Below are positions 43,543-51,255 of a stretch of 64,000 bases of DNA, in pieces (position 1 is the stretch's first letter; every line of letters begins with the position of its first letter). The DNA comes from Ruegeria pomeroyi (GTDB lineage: Bacteria > Pseudomonadota > Alphaproteobacteria > Rhodobacterales > Rhodobacteraceae): contig NZ_JAGQAG010000002.1 in NCBI RefSeq assembly GCF_021405525.1, positions 103,511 through 167,510 on the forward strand, written 5' to 3'. Both the position numbers and the translations under genes were made by a program. The notes beneath the pieces were generated by a model, which was given only the letters and a program-made list of their open reading frames with translations, was not told where the DNA came from and did no database searches.

Positions 43543-44895
43543 TCAAGACTTCAGAATGGCTTCTCGAACAAATGTTGCCAGCGTGGCCGCCATCGGGGGA
43601 GGTACTGCATTTCCGATTTGAGTGAACGCTTCTTTAGACTTTCCCTCAAAGACAAAATCGTCCGGAAAACCTTGGATCCTGGCAGCTTCTCTCACTGTGA
43701 AACCTCTGTCCTCTTGCGGATGAACGAAAAGATCTACTCGTCCGAACCTGGTATCGACGGTAGGAGATACATCGTCCCAACTTAGACGTCGATAGCGGCC
43801 ATTGTAGGTCTGAGTGAGTTCGAACTTCCCCTCTACCTCTCGAAGGAATCCCCGTTTGACCAGTCTGCGGACATCTCGTGTCACGCCTCGGTTGAGAAAT
43901 TGACTAATGCGATCAATGCTCACCGGGTCGCCATCGCCGTATGCGCGTACACGCTCTCTTCGTCGCAATCGCGCAACTGCGACCAGTATTTCTTTTTCCG
44001 CCTCGCTAACGAGCCCGAATACTTCGGGTATGTCCCACGTCGAGACCGAGCTCCGACTCAACCTCACATTACTTAGCTTTTGGCCAGGCTTAATGTGTTT
44101 GATTATCTTGGCATCTTTTCCAACTGGGTTTGGCCAAGCTAATTCGCTTTCAGAAGGGGAGGCCAAACCTCCAAGTGCTTGCCGTAGTGAAATCGAACCG
44201 TTGTTCTTGACGTTCAAGTTTATGCAGTCACTACCTTTCCAGCAAACCAAAAACAGCCTTTTGCGCCTCTGAGCCAAGCCACACTTGTCGCCCTCAAGAA
44301 GTATCCTTCGAACATTATACCCCGCAAGTCGAAGTCGGTCTTCGAGAGCCACCCAAAGATGTCGGTGTTGTCCTGACAATGCAGCTGGAACGTTTTCAAC
44401 CACCAATACCCTCGTCGCGTTAGCAATCGCGATGTCGGCCACTCGCATCAGGAGCGCGTTGCGCGGATCGTCAAGAAGTCGTTTTCCAACCGTTGAGAAT
44501 CCCTGGCAAGGAGCCCCAGCAAGGAGAACATCACTTGTGGTTGCAGAGGGCACAAAGCTTGTAAGGTCTGCCACTCTGGCAACATCACTCAAGTTGCGCG
44601 AGTAGGTCTCGCAGGCGGCTGTGTCTATATCGATTGCTTGTTGCGAGAAGACCCCTTCTTGCAGAAAGCCCAGATCGAACCCGCCCGATCCGGAAAATAC
44701 GCTGAGCGCTCGCCAGCCGCACCTCAACGGCGAAGGCTTCGGTCGAAATGCGTAAGCTGGTCCACTTTCTCGCACCAGTTCGAGTTTTGGTCGCCGAGCA
44801 ATCTGTTCGTCTAGGCTGGGCTCCTCGCTTTTGTGGGCAAGAGCGAGAAACGGTTTGCAGCTTTGGAGACAATTAGGGCCGTTTGTGTCGCTCAA
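43543..44895 (-). CDS. C5-cytosine DNA methyltransferase
   Basis: Product of 450 aa with a TTG start, first gene of the cargo operon. Motifs in order: I LSVFSGSGGFDLGF (64-77), IV GAPCQGFS with catalytic Cys130, VI VVENVP (165-170), VIII AQRRKRLFLV (208-217), X QIGNAVPPPMA (426-436). The target-recognition region between VIII and IX contains an insert (about 295-365) resembling a winged helix: VSEAEKEILVAVARLRRRERV ... VTRDVRRLVKRGFLREVEGKF. It presumably protects self DNA. No classic restriction enzyme lies beside it; the DUF4365 protein four genes on may be its counterpart. Confidence 0.95.
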   Translation of the reverse strand: MSDTNGPNCLQSCKPFLALAHKSEEPSLDEQIARRPKLELVRESGPAYAFRPKPSPLRCGWRALSVFSGSGGFDLGFLQEGVFSQQAIDIDTAACETYSRNLSDVARVADLTSFVPSATTSDVLLAGAPCQGFSTVGKRLLDDPRNALLMRVADIAIANATRVLVVENVPAALSGQHRHLWVALEDRLRLAGYNVRRILLEGDKCGLAQRRKRLFLVCWKGSDCINLNVKNNGSISLRQALGGLASPSESELAWPNPVGKDAKIIKHIKPGQKLSNVRLSRSSVSTWDIPEVFGLVSEAEKEILVAVARLRRRERVRAYGDGDPVSIDRISQFLNRGVTRDVRRLVKRGFLREVEGKFELTQTYNGRYRRLSWDDVSPTVDTRFGRVDLFVHPQEDRGFTVREAARIQGFPDDFVFEGKSKEAFTQIGNAVPPPMAATLATFVREAILKS

Positions 44896-44922
44896 TTCAC
44901 AAGTCTTTCTTCGTTTTCATAG

Positions 44923-44951
44923 AGTTTACAGGCACTACCGTATCATTGAAA
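44923..44951 (-). promoter_or_regulatory. Candidate sigma70-type promoter of the conflict operon
   Basis: On the - strand, TTTCAA (44951-44946) and TAAACT (44928-44923) are separated by exactly 17 nt, and the presumed transcript would start about 20 nt before the methyltransferase start at 44895. It is the only promoter-like pair in the AT-rich leader. Confidence 0.45.
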
Positions 44952-45010
44952 CCACCCAAAACGACCGTTTAAAGAACTCGCCGCTCGAACGACATATGAT
45001 CCTCGCCACC

Positions 45011-47011
45011 TTATCGAGCAACAAGCTTTTGACCACCATCCTCCTGCAGCATCGCTTCCATGTCGTCCAAGCCATCGACGGCGGACCGCATCTGCGCCTC
45101 GTCTTCCACGCCCACTGTCTCGGCATCCGCGACCAGGCCCTCAAAATCCATCTCCATCTGTCGCTGTTCCTCGGCGATCACAGCTTGAACGACAGGCGCG
45201 GTCTTCTTTGGGGTGGCATCGATTTGCCCTGACCATTGGCCACCAGCAGCCTGGCGTGCGGCCTCAACGTCGGCTTCGGATCCGCCTGACCCGTCGGGCG
45301 GCGGTGTCATCGGCATGGCGCGCGCACTCAGCGGCAGCGTGCCTTGCGATCCCCCTCCCCCCGGCTCCGGAAACGGCAACTCGCCCGTCTGAGCCGCGTG
45401 GATCGCCTTGAACAGCCGGTCATCAAAATACTGGATCCGCTTTGCGCGGACCGGCATCTGGGCATCGATGACCATGACGATCTCGTCGAGCGGCAGGCGG
45501 CGCGCCTCGTCTTCAGGGAGCAAGGAGCTTTCTTCGGTCCGTGTTGATTGGCTGCGCCCTTCGAACGGGTTCTTGCCGATGGACTGGGACCGCGTGACCA
45601 CGGTTTTCGTGGTCTTGCCGACCGCCTTGCTCAGCTCCTCGACGGTCTTTTCATCCGACGGCGTCAGATAGAGCTTCACGCCCGCATTGCCCTGCAGCGC
45701 GCGGCGGGTGTTCTCGCCGTAGATTTCATCGAGGGCGGGGATCGTCTGGGTAACCACGGCCAAGTGGCCGCGGTAGGTGCGCAGGGTCTCGATGCTTTCG
45801 ACCACGATGGGCATCTTGCCCAAACGGTTGAACTCGTCGAGCATGATCATCACGGGCCAGGGCTCATCCGGCCCGGGATCCTTTTCCTGCATGGCCGAGA
45901 GCAAGTCGGAGAAGAAGAGCCGGATCAGCGGCGCCAGCGGCTTCACCATCAGCGGCTGGACGACGAGATAGACCGAGAAGGGCTTCTTGCGGATCGTTCG
46001 GAAATCAAAGTCCGACACCGCCGTCGCCTCGTCGATCGCCGGGTTCTGCCACTGGTCGAGCCCCGAGGTCATCAGAAGCGAGACATAAGAGGTCAGCGTG
46101 TCGTTGTTGGTCGAGGCGAGCCGCGTGAAGATCAGTTTGGCCGCCCTGTTGTCGACCTCATGGCCCCGCGCGAAATACTCCTTCTGCTTGTTCCCGCCCG
46201 AGGCCGCGATGCGGTAGATCTCGCCCAAGGTCGGACGCTTGCGCTGGAACGCCAGCAGGCCTGCCGCCACGAAGAGATCGATCCCGCCCTTGAGGAGGCC
46301 CTGCACCCGGTCGTTGTCGCTTTGAAGGAAGAGCGTCGCGAGAAGCTGCAATTCCATCTGCTGGCGCGCGGGATCTTTCAGTTGATAGATGCGCAGGAGC
46401 GGGTTGTAGCGATGCGTGCGCTTGCCCTCCCAATCGGTGGGGGCAAAGCGATAGACCTTGTCGCCCTGGGCCGCGCGGTGCCGGGCCGTGGCCTCGAAAC
46501 ACTCGCCCTTCACATCCAGCGTCACGGCAGAGCCCTGCCAGGTCAGCAGGTTCGGAATGACGAACCCCGTGGTCTTGCCGCGACCCGTGGGGGCCACGAT
46601 CAGCGCGTGGGGAAAGACCTTGGAGCAAATGTATTTTGCGCGGGAGCCGGGCGTCCCAAGCTTGCCGAGGATGAACCCAGTCCCAGGCGCCCCGAAAAAC
46701 CCGTTGGCCTTCATCTCGCGCGCAGACTGCCAATGCGTCTGGCCAAAGCGTGTGAGGGCCGATCCCGAGAGGGCGAGGCTCAGCATCATTCCGGCGGCGG
46801 CAAAGCTGCCGATGATCAGGTGGATGAGTTGCGCGTCCTCTGGGCGGCGATTGCGGATCGCCATGTAGTTCTGCGCGATATAGGCGAAGTCGATCTCGGC
46901 CCCGAAGCCAAGGTCCTGGTAGGTCAGCACCGCCGAGGCGATGGTGTAGCCCATGGCCCCAGTCACCAGCGTTACCAGAAAGACCCCTGTGGCGATCCGC
47001 GCTTTTCCCAT
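45011..47011 (-). CDS. virD4: VirD4/TraG-type coupling ATPase
   Basis: Type IV coupling protein that docks relaxosome to the secretion channel, 666 aa from ATG 47011 (a TTG at 47023 would overlap the relaxase stop as TTGA). Two N-terminal membrane helices (ATGVFLVTLVTGAMGYTIASA and LIIGSFAAAGMMLSLAL) are followed by Walker A VAPTGRGKTT, LTWQGSAVTLDVKGECFEATA, Walker B WPVMIMLDEFNRLGKM and VVTQTIPALDEIYG. The C-terminal tail is Pro/Gly-rich and acidic, with a helical end. It is transcribed with the relaxase, converging on the cargo operon. Confidence 0.95.
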   Translation of the reverse strand: MGKARIATGVFLVTLVTGAMGYTIASAVLTYQDLGFGAEIDFAYIAQNYMAIRNRRPEDAQLIHLIIGSFAAAGMMLSLALSGSALTRFGQTHWQSAREMKANGFFGAPGTGFILGKLGTPGSRAKYICSKVFPHALIVAPTGRGKTTGFVIPNLLTWQGSAVTLDVKGECFEATARHRAAQGDKVYRFAPTDWEGKRTHRYNPLLRIYQLKDPARQQMELQLLATLFLQSDNDRVQGLLKGGIDLFVAAGLLAFQRKRPTLGEIYRIAASGGNKQKEYFARGHEVDNRAAKLIFTRLASTNNDTLTSYVSLLMTSGLDQWQNPAIDEATAVSDFDFRTIRKKPFSVYLVVQPLMVKPLAPLIRLFFSDLLSAMQEKDPGPDEPWPVMIMLDEFNRLGKMPIVVESIETLRTYRGHLAVVTQTIPALDEIYGENTRRALQGNAGVKLYLTPSDEKTVEELSKAVGKTTKTVVTRSQSIGKNPFEGRSQSTRTEESSLLPEDEARRLPLDEIVMVIDAQMPVRAKRIQYFDDRLFKAIHAAQTGELPFPEPGGGGSQGTLPLSARAMPMTPPPDGSGGSEADVEAARQAAGGQWSGQIDATPKKTAPVVQAVIAEEQRQMEMDFEGLVADAETVGVEDEAQMRSAVDGLDDMEAMLQEDGGQKLVAR

Positions 47012-47019
47012 GGCGGCGC

Positions 47020-49377
47020 TCAATGGACCTGGCCCCGCTCGGTCTCGCCATCCACGTCTGTGGCGCGGTGTTTTTCATACTCAGCATCGGCGAGTTCATC
47101 GACCACCTGGCGCAAGGCCTCCGTATTGGCCGTCGCGGCATCGGATTGCAGGTAGACCTTGGCGACATAAAGCCGGTCGAGGCGGTCCTCGAGAACCTTG
47201 TCCAGCGCATCGGCATCGCCGGATGTGAGCCGCTCAAGTTGGCGGTCATCCAGCACCCGCGCGATCTCCTCGCGGAATGCCTCACGATCGGCTTCCGCCT
47301 CAAAGGGCGCGGACAACTCCCCCGCCCGCTCGTGGTCCAGGACGCGCGCAATCTCGTCTGCGAGGCGGTCGGATCGGTCAAACTGCGGTGCAGTTTCATC
47401 CCCTGTCGCGAGGGTCTCCTCGCGCGTGCCAACCCCAATCCCGTCGCGCAACTCGGCTTCGCGGCGGACCTGATTGATGGCCTCCGTGTCCCGGATCTCC
47501 ACAACGGCGGCATAGGTCGCGCCGAGCCCACGGGCGAGGTGGGACGGCATGTCCGGATAGCGCGCGCGCAAGTCATCCGCGACCGCATCTGCAACGGGCG
47601 AACGGAGGTCGCGTCCCTCCATGATCCGGTCGACCTCGCGAGTGATCTCGCTGGCGCGGGCCGCATCGGTGATGGTCTCCCTGTAGGGCTCGGACCGGTC
47701 GATCACATCGCCCGGCCGTGCGAGCAACTCCGGATGCGCCTCGAGATAAATGCGCTGCTCCGTCTCGATCCGACGCTCCGCCCTTGAGGCAACCTCCCAG
47801 TCCCGATCCTCGATCTGCTGTGTGGTCAAACCCTCTGCGCGCATCTCCTGACGGATTGTCCCTTCCATCGCCTGCACGGCGTCCCGGTGATAATGGAACC
47901 GCTCGCTGACCGCTTCTGCTTCAATGACGCCATCCTGCCGCAGCACGTTTTCCCGTTCCAGAAGCGTGCCAAGTTCGACATGCACATCGTTGAGAATGTC
48001 GCGCGCCTGTTCCAGATCCGCGCGGCGTTCGAGGTTCAGATCGCGCGCCTCGGCCACCTTGGAGAGATCATCGGCGATCCATTGATGCTCGAGAGCTGCA
48101 TTTGAGGCGCCCGTCTCGATCCGGGCCACCACTTCCGCTGTGCTGATCCCCGTGCCCCGCAGCGCAGTGTCTATGCGCGACCGCAAGTCCGGCTCGGCAA
48201 GACGGTCCAGCTGACTGGTGTCGATGTTCGCCTCGGAATAGATCCCACCCTCCGAAGGGTCGTCTGATAGCGTGGATGATCGCAAACCGAGAGGCTGCAT
48301 GTGCTGGACCTGCGTCTGGATCTCGATGAGGCGTTTTTCCAGCATGGGACGTTCCGCATCGGACTTCTCGGCGATCATGCCCTGCACCCGCGCGAGCTTT
48401 TCCGCATAGAGGCTTCTCAGATCCTCGAAACTTTGATCCTCGGCCATATACACATCTCCTGTTCGATCCACCTGCCCGCCATGCGCCAGCACCTCGCCCG
48501 CGCGAAAGAGGGCTGCGGCAATTTCCTCGCGGGCCCCGCGGACCTCGTAGGTCTCGCGGGAGGCCTCCACGGCAAGCGAGTGGTAGACATTTCTGGTGTT
48601 GGCGATCTCCGCCAGCGTCCGCGCCAGGTCCTGCCCCACACGTTCGCGCTCGCGGGGCGCGCGACCCTCGTCCTTGGCCGCGTAGACCTCGCTGGTCCGG
48701 GCTGGGTAATGCACAACCCCGCGATCCACCCGGCGCGTGGCCTCCAGGCGCACGCCGTACTTCTCTGCCTCCTCGACCATGGCGAGGCGGAAATCGTCAT
48801 AGTTGAAGCGATGGTTGCGCCCGAGGTAAAAGAACTCGCCTTCCTGCGAGCGGCGGTTCAGCACCAGATGCGCATGCGGGTGATCGCGGTCCTCATGCAC
48901 CGCGATGATGTAGTCGAAATGCCCCGCGTCACTCTGGAAGAACCGCTCGGCCACATCCGTCGCGATGTCGCGCACATCCTCGCCCCGCGTGCCGATGGGG
49001 AAGGACATGAGCATATGCGTGGTCTGGCCAAGCTTGGGCTTGAAGCCCGTGTCCCACCGCTTGGCAAAGCGCGCGGTGAGGTCCTTGATGTCCTTTGCCT
49101 CGAGCTTTGCCTTACCATCCAGAAACCCGCTCGAGTCGACGATATGGGTGGACTTTGTGGTGAGGTACTCGAGCTGGTTTACGAGCTGCGATTTGGTATG
49201 CGTGCCCCCGCCCCGGATTGCCTTGAAGACCGCCGGACGGTGCCCAGCTGCCGCGCGCACAAGCTGGCTCTGCTTGGCGACATGCAGCCCCTGCATCGAG
49301 CCCCGGATGCGGCTCCAGCCGTCCCGAAAGACCTCGCCCGTGACGGCATGGACAGCATCATTCAGCCGCATGCGCAA
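47020..49377 (-). CDS. MOBP-type relaxase (VirD2-like)
   Basis: Product of 785 aa. The N-terminal relaxase domain has a likely catalytic Tyr71 in QLVNQLEYLTTKS and the metal-binding triad in HEDRDHPHAHLVLNRR (His161, His168, His170). Residues 300-785 are a long helical, Glu/Arg-rich region without helicase motifs. It nicks one strand at oriT and leads DNA into the recipient. It overlaps the MobC-like gene by 20 nt. Confidence 0.94.
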   Translation of the reverse strand: MRMRLNDAVHAVTGEVFRDGWSRIRGSMQGLHVAKQSQLVRAAAGHRPAVFKAIRGGGTHTKSQLVNQLEYLTTKSTHIVDSSGFLDGKAKLEAKDIKDLTARFAKRWDTGFKPKLGQTTHMLMSFPIGTRGEDVRDIATDVAERFFQSDAGHFDYIIAVHEDRDHPHAHLVLNRRSQEGEFFYLGRNHRFNYDDFRLAMVEEAEKYGVRLEATRRVDRGVVHYPARTSEVYAAKDEGRAPRERERVGQDLARTLAEIANTRNVYHSLAVEASRETYEVRGAREEIAAALFRAGEVLAHGGQVDRTGDVYMAEDQSFEDLRSLYAEKLARVQGMIAEKSDAERPMLEKRLIEIQTQVQHMQPLGLRSSTLSDDPSEGGIYSEANIDTSQLDRLAEPDLRSRIDTALRGTGISTAEVVARIETGASNAALEHQWIADDLSKVAEARDLNLERRADLEQARDILNDVHVELGTLLERENVLRQDGVIEAEAVSERFHYHRDAVQAMEGTIRQEMRAEGLTTQQIEDRDWEVASRAERRIETEQRIYLEAHPELLARPGDVIDRSEPYRETITDAARASEITREVDRIMEGRDLRSPVADAVADDLRARYPDMPSHLARGLGATYAAVVEIRDTEAINQVRREAELRDGIGVGTREETLATGDETAPQFDRSDRLADEIARVLDHERAGELSAPFEAEADREAFREEIARVLDDRQLERLTSGDADALDKVLEDRLDRLYVAKVYLQSDAATANTEALRQVVDELADAEYEKHRATDVDGETERGQVH

Positions 49378-49951
49378 ACTCCCTCAGCGCGGCCGTAGCC
49401 TGCAGCTGCATGGCATCGCGACGGCGGCGCAGAAGCAGATCGATCTCGTCAGCGGAATCCAGGATGAACCGCGCCAGCCCGCGCACCTGCGCAAGGCGCA
49501 ATTCGGAGAACTCCGCACGCGTGCTATCATCAGCCCCCTGCCCCATCCGGTTGGCCCGCGTCATCTGCTTGGCGATCTGTGCGACCCCATTGCCGACCTC
49601 GTGCAGAGAGGCGCGGTAGCGCGCCATCTCTGCTGCCATCTGCGCGTCCGGAACGAACACCCCGCCTGCCGCCTGGATGAGCCGCCGCAGCCCCTCGGCC
49701 CGGCTCTCGATCCCGGCTGTCGCCAGCACCGCATCCAAGGCTGCAAGCTCCGCAGCCGTGACCTTCACACTGACCGCGGAAACCGGGATCGCGGCATCCG
49801 CCTGGCGCTCGGCGTCGGCTTTGAGGACATAGCGCACGGCCCGCGATGTGACCTCGAAGCGCTCGGCCAGTTCAGACGTCGACACACCTTCCGCGGCATC
49901 GCGGACGATCTGCATCTTCTCGGTCTCTGTCAGGCGTTTTGTTCGGGACAT
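49358..49951 (-). CDS. MobC-like relaxosome accessory protein with HTH
   Basis: Product of 197 aa from ATG 49951; an upstream start would add 26 residues with no ribosome site. The first part is a helix-turn-helix (MSRTKRLTETEKMQIVRDAAEGVSTSELAERFEVTSRAVRYVLK in pattern), the rest helical with VKVTAAELAALDAVLATAGIESRAEGLRRLIQAAGGVF and EVGNGVAQIAKQMTRANRMGQG, the latter as in MobC/TraJ-type proteins. It would bind oriT next to its own gene and help the relaxase. Confidence 0.87.
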   Translation of the reverse strand: MSRTKRLTETEKMQIVRDAAEGVSTSELAERFEVTSRAVRYVLKADAERQADAAIPVSAVSVKVTAAELAALDAVLATAGIESRAEGLRRLIQAAGGVFVPDAQMAAEMARYRASLHEVGNGVAQIAKQMTRANRMGQGADDSTRAEFSELRLAQVRGLARFILDSADEIDLLLRRRRDAMQLQATAALREFAHAAE

Positions 49952-49985
49952 GCGGAAGAAAGGCCCCCTATTTCCTGCCACCTTC

Positions 49986-50070
49986 CACCAAGGCTGCCAC
50001 CACCTTACGATAATACACCACGCTGTCAATTATATACTTACGTTGCCTTCAGTCTCAGGCAGCCTTGGTG
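49986..50070. other. oriT-like region: 13-bp inverted repeat around AT-rich DNA
   Basis: CACCAAGGCTGCC (49986-49998) and GGCAGCCTTGGTG (50058-50070) are exact inverted copies 59 bp apart. The interior is the most AT-rich DNA of the area (includes AATTATATACTTACG) and holds a variant of the GTTRCGATAGTATATT motif near 50004. It lies immediately upstream of the MobC-like and relaxase genes, the usual place for oriT and the relaxosome promoter. No known nic consensus was recognised. Confidence 0.55.
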
Positions 50071-50463
50071 TCCGCTTCCCCCGCGGCCCGCAGGGACGCG
50101 GCTCTGCCGCCCTCACCACCGGGCGACCCACGGGTCCTAGGGGTCCCCTTCCCCAGCACCGCCCGAGGGTCTGACCGAACACGCATGTGTTCGGACGGAA
50201 CCGCGGGCGGGCGCAAACCCCACCGACAGGGCGGACAGGCAGGGTCAAGGAGGGCCAGATTTGGCTTGCCAAATTTCTGCCGCAAAAACCGGGAGGCCCT
50301 GGCCGATAGGTTTTTGTGGATGGCCCCCTTGAGGCTGACTGGCCGGTCTGTCGCGGCCTGATCACCCCGGGGGGAGTGCGCCCCTTGAACGCGCAGCGAC
50401 CGGCACCAAGAGGAGGTCGCTATCGGCGATCACCTACGCCGGTGACGGCATCTCTGGAACAGA
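50071..50463. other. Non-coding leader with several palindromes
   Basis: No gene is supported here. Two palindromes stand out: CCGAACAC-GCAT-GTGTTCGG (50175-50194) and ATTTGGC-TT-GCCAAAT (50259-50274). With the adjacent inverted repeat they may belong to the transfer origin or a single-strand promoter. Confidence 0.5.
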
Positions 50464-50501
50464 GATCGGGCCGCCTCGAGATCGTCTCGGGGCGGCCCAT
50501 C
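50464..50501 (-). terminator. Strong GC hairpin after the 68-aa gene
   Basis: GGGCCGCC (50468-50475) pairs with GGCGGCCC (50491-50498), and CGAG/CTCG continue the stem inside. It lies 14 nt beyond the stop of the - strand gene 50515-50721, so it is probably its terminator although no T-run follows. Confidence 0.55.
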
Positions 50502-50514
50502 CTCGTCAGAGGAT

Positions 50515-50721
50515 TCAGTCCTGGGGATCCTTCGCGCTCGGCGGGAACATCACCAGCTCCGAGACCGCGACGGGGAAGTCGAGCTTGAGGCTGAAGAACT
50601 CCGAGCCGTCCCCGTTGCGGGTGTTGCGGAACATCGCACCCACGCGCTGAAAACGGGTGCGCTCCTGGCCATCGGTGTCGGTGAACTTGACGGGGACGGT
50701 GGCGACGTAGTGGTTGGTCAT
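50515..50721 (-). CDS. Small protein of the mobile element, unknown function
   Basis: Product of 68 aa starting ATG 50721 with AGGAG close upstream. The chain (TNHYVATVPVKFTDTDGQERTRFQRVGAMFRNTRNG, then EFFSLKLDFPVAVSELVMFPPS) looks like a compact beta-rich domain. I know no name; it may be a single-strand-binding or regulatory protein used in transfer. A frameshifted partial copy in the opposite orientation lies at 50990-51039. Confidence 0.82.
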   Translation of the reverse strand: MTNHYVATVPVKFTDTDGQERTRFQRVGAMFRNTRNGDGSEFFSLKLDFPVAVSELVMFPPSAKDPQD

Positions 50722-51221
50722 TTGGGTTACTCCTTGTTGCGATGGGGATCACCCAGCACGGGGCAAGAGGCCCGGTCGCAAGCGCAAATGCGGAGGGTCC
50801 GCGGCCAGCCGTGGAAGCCGTATTTGTGCTTGCCGGAGCGCTAGCGCAGGGCACGATTGGGCCGACCCCGTGCGATCCACATCTATGAGCAAAAAGGAGC
50901 GACCCGGATGACCTCTGCCATAACGCAGCCGCCACCATCCGCGTCCCGCCGAGCCTGGCCGGGGAGCTGACGGTGCCCGCCCGCGTGTGTGCGATGTTCC
51001 GAAACGCCACCCGAGGGTTGTGCAGGTCTTCAGCCTCAAGTGCGGCGTCTCGACCGCTCGCGTCTTGCGCCGCTGACGATGTGCGTGAAATGCGCACCAT
51101 CCCCAGCCCGTACCGATGCGGATGGACCGAACTCTGACGGGCTGGGTAGAGGGATGACGGTGCTGGACGCCCCGAGTTCCCGATCACGCGTGACCGACCG
51201 CACGCGCCATGAGATATGACG
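50722..51221. other. Gene-free stretch with a long imperfect hairpin
   Basis: About 500 bp without a supported intact gene. GCAAGCGCAAATGCGG (50778-50793) and CCGTATTTGTGCTTGC (50818-50833) form a 16-bp arm pair with two non-Watson-Crick positions and a 24-nt loop, and GCGCTAGCGC follows. It also contains the gene fragment at 50990-51039. Confidence 0.55.
50990..51039 (+). pseudogene. Frameshifted fragment of the 68-aa gene, inverted
   Basis: GCGATGTTCCG at the start and TCTTCAGCCTCAAG at the end match the 68-aa gene (its AMFRN and FFSLK codons), but 50 bp replaces 54, so the frame breaks. The fragment is on the strand opposite to the intact gene. Confidence 0.6.
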
Positions 51222-51224
51222 AAA

Positions 51225-51244
51225 GGACCGCCCGAAGGCGACCC
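51225..51244 (-). terminator. UUCG-loop terminator after the nucleotidyltransferase-like gene
   Basis: On the - strand GGGTCGCC-TTCG-GGCGGTCC is an 8-bp stem closed by a UUCG tetraloop and followed by TTTC, 11 nt past the stop at 51256. A near-identical hairpin occurs at 52377-52396. Confidence 0.75.
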
Positions 51245-51255
51245 CGTTATGGCCA

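Noticed and set aside
45548..47155. 535-codon open frame on the + strand opposite virD4
   Set aside because: It is antisense to a certain VirD4 gene, has the Arg/His/Gly-rich composition of a shadow frame in GC-rich DNA, and matches no family.
48301..49398. 365-codon + strand frame opposite the relaxase
   Set aside because: Shadow of the relaxase gene; no recognisable motif.
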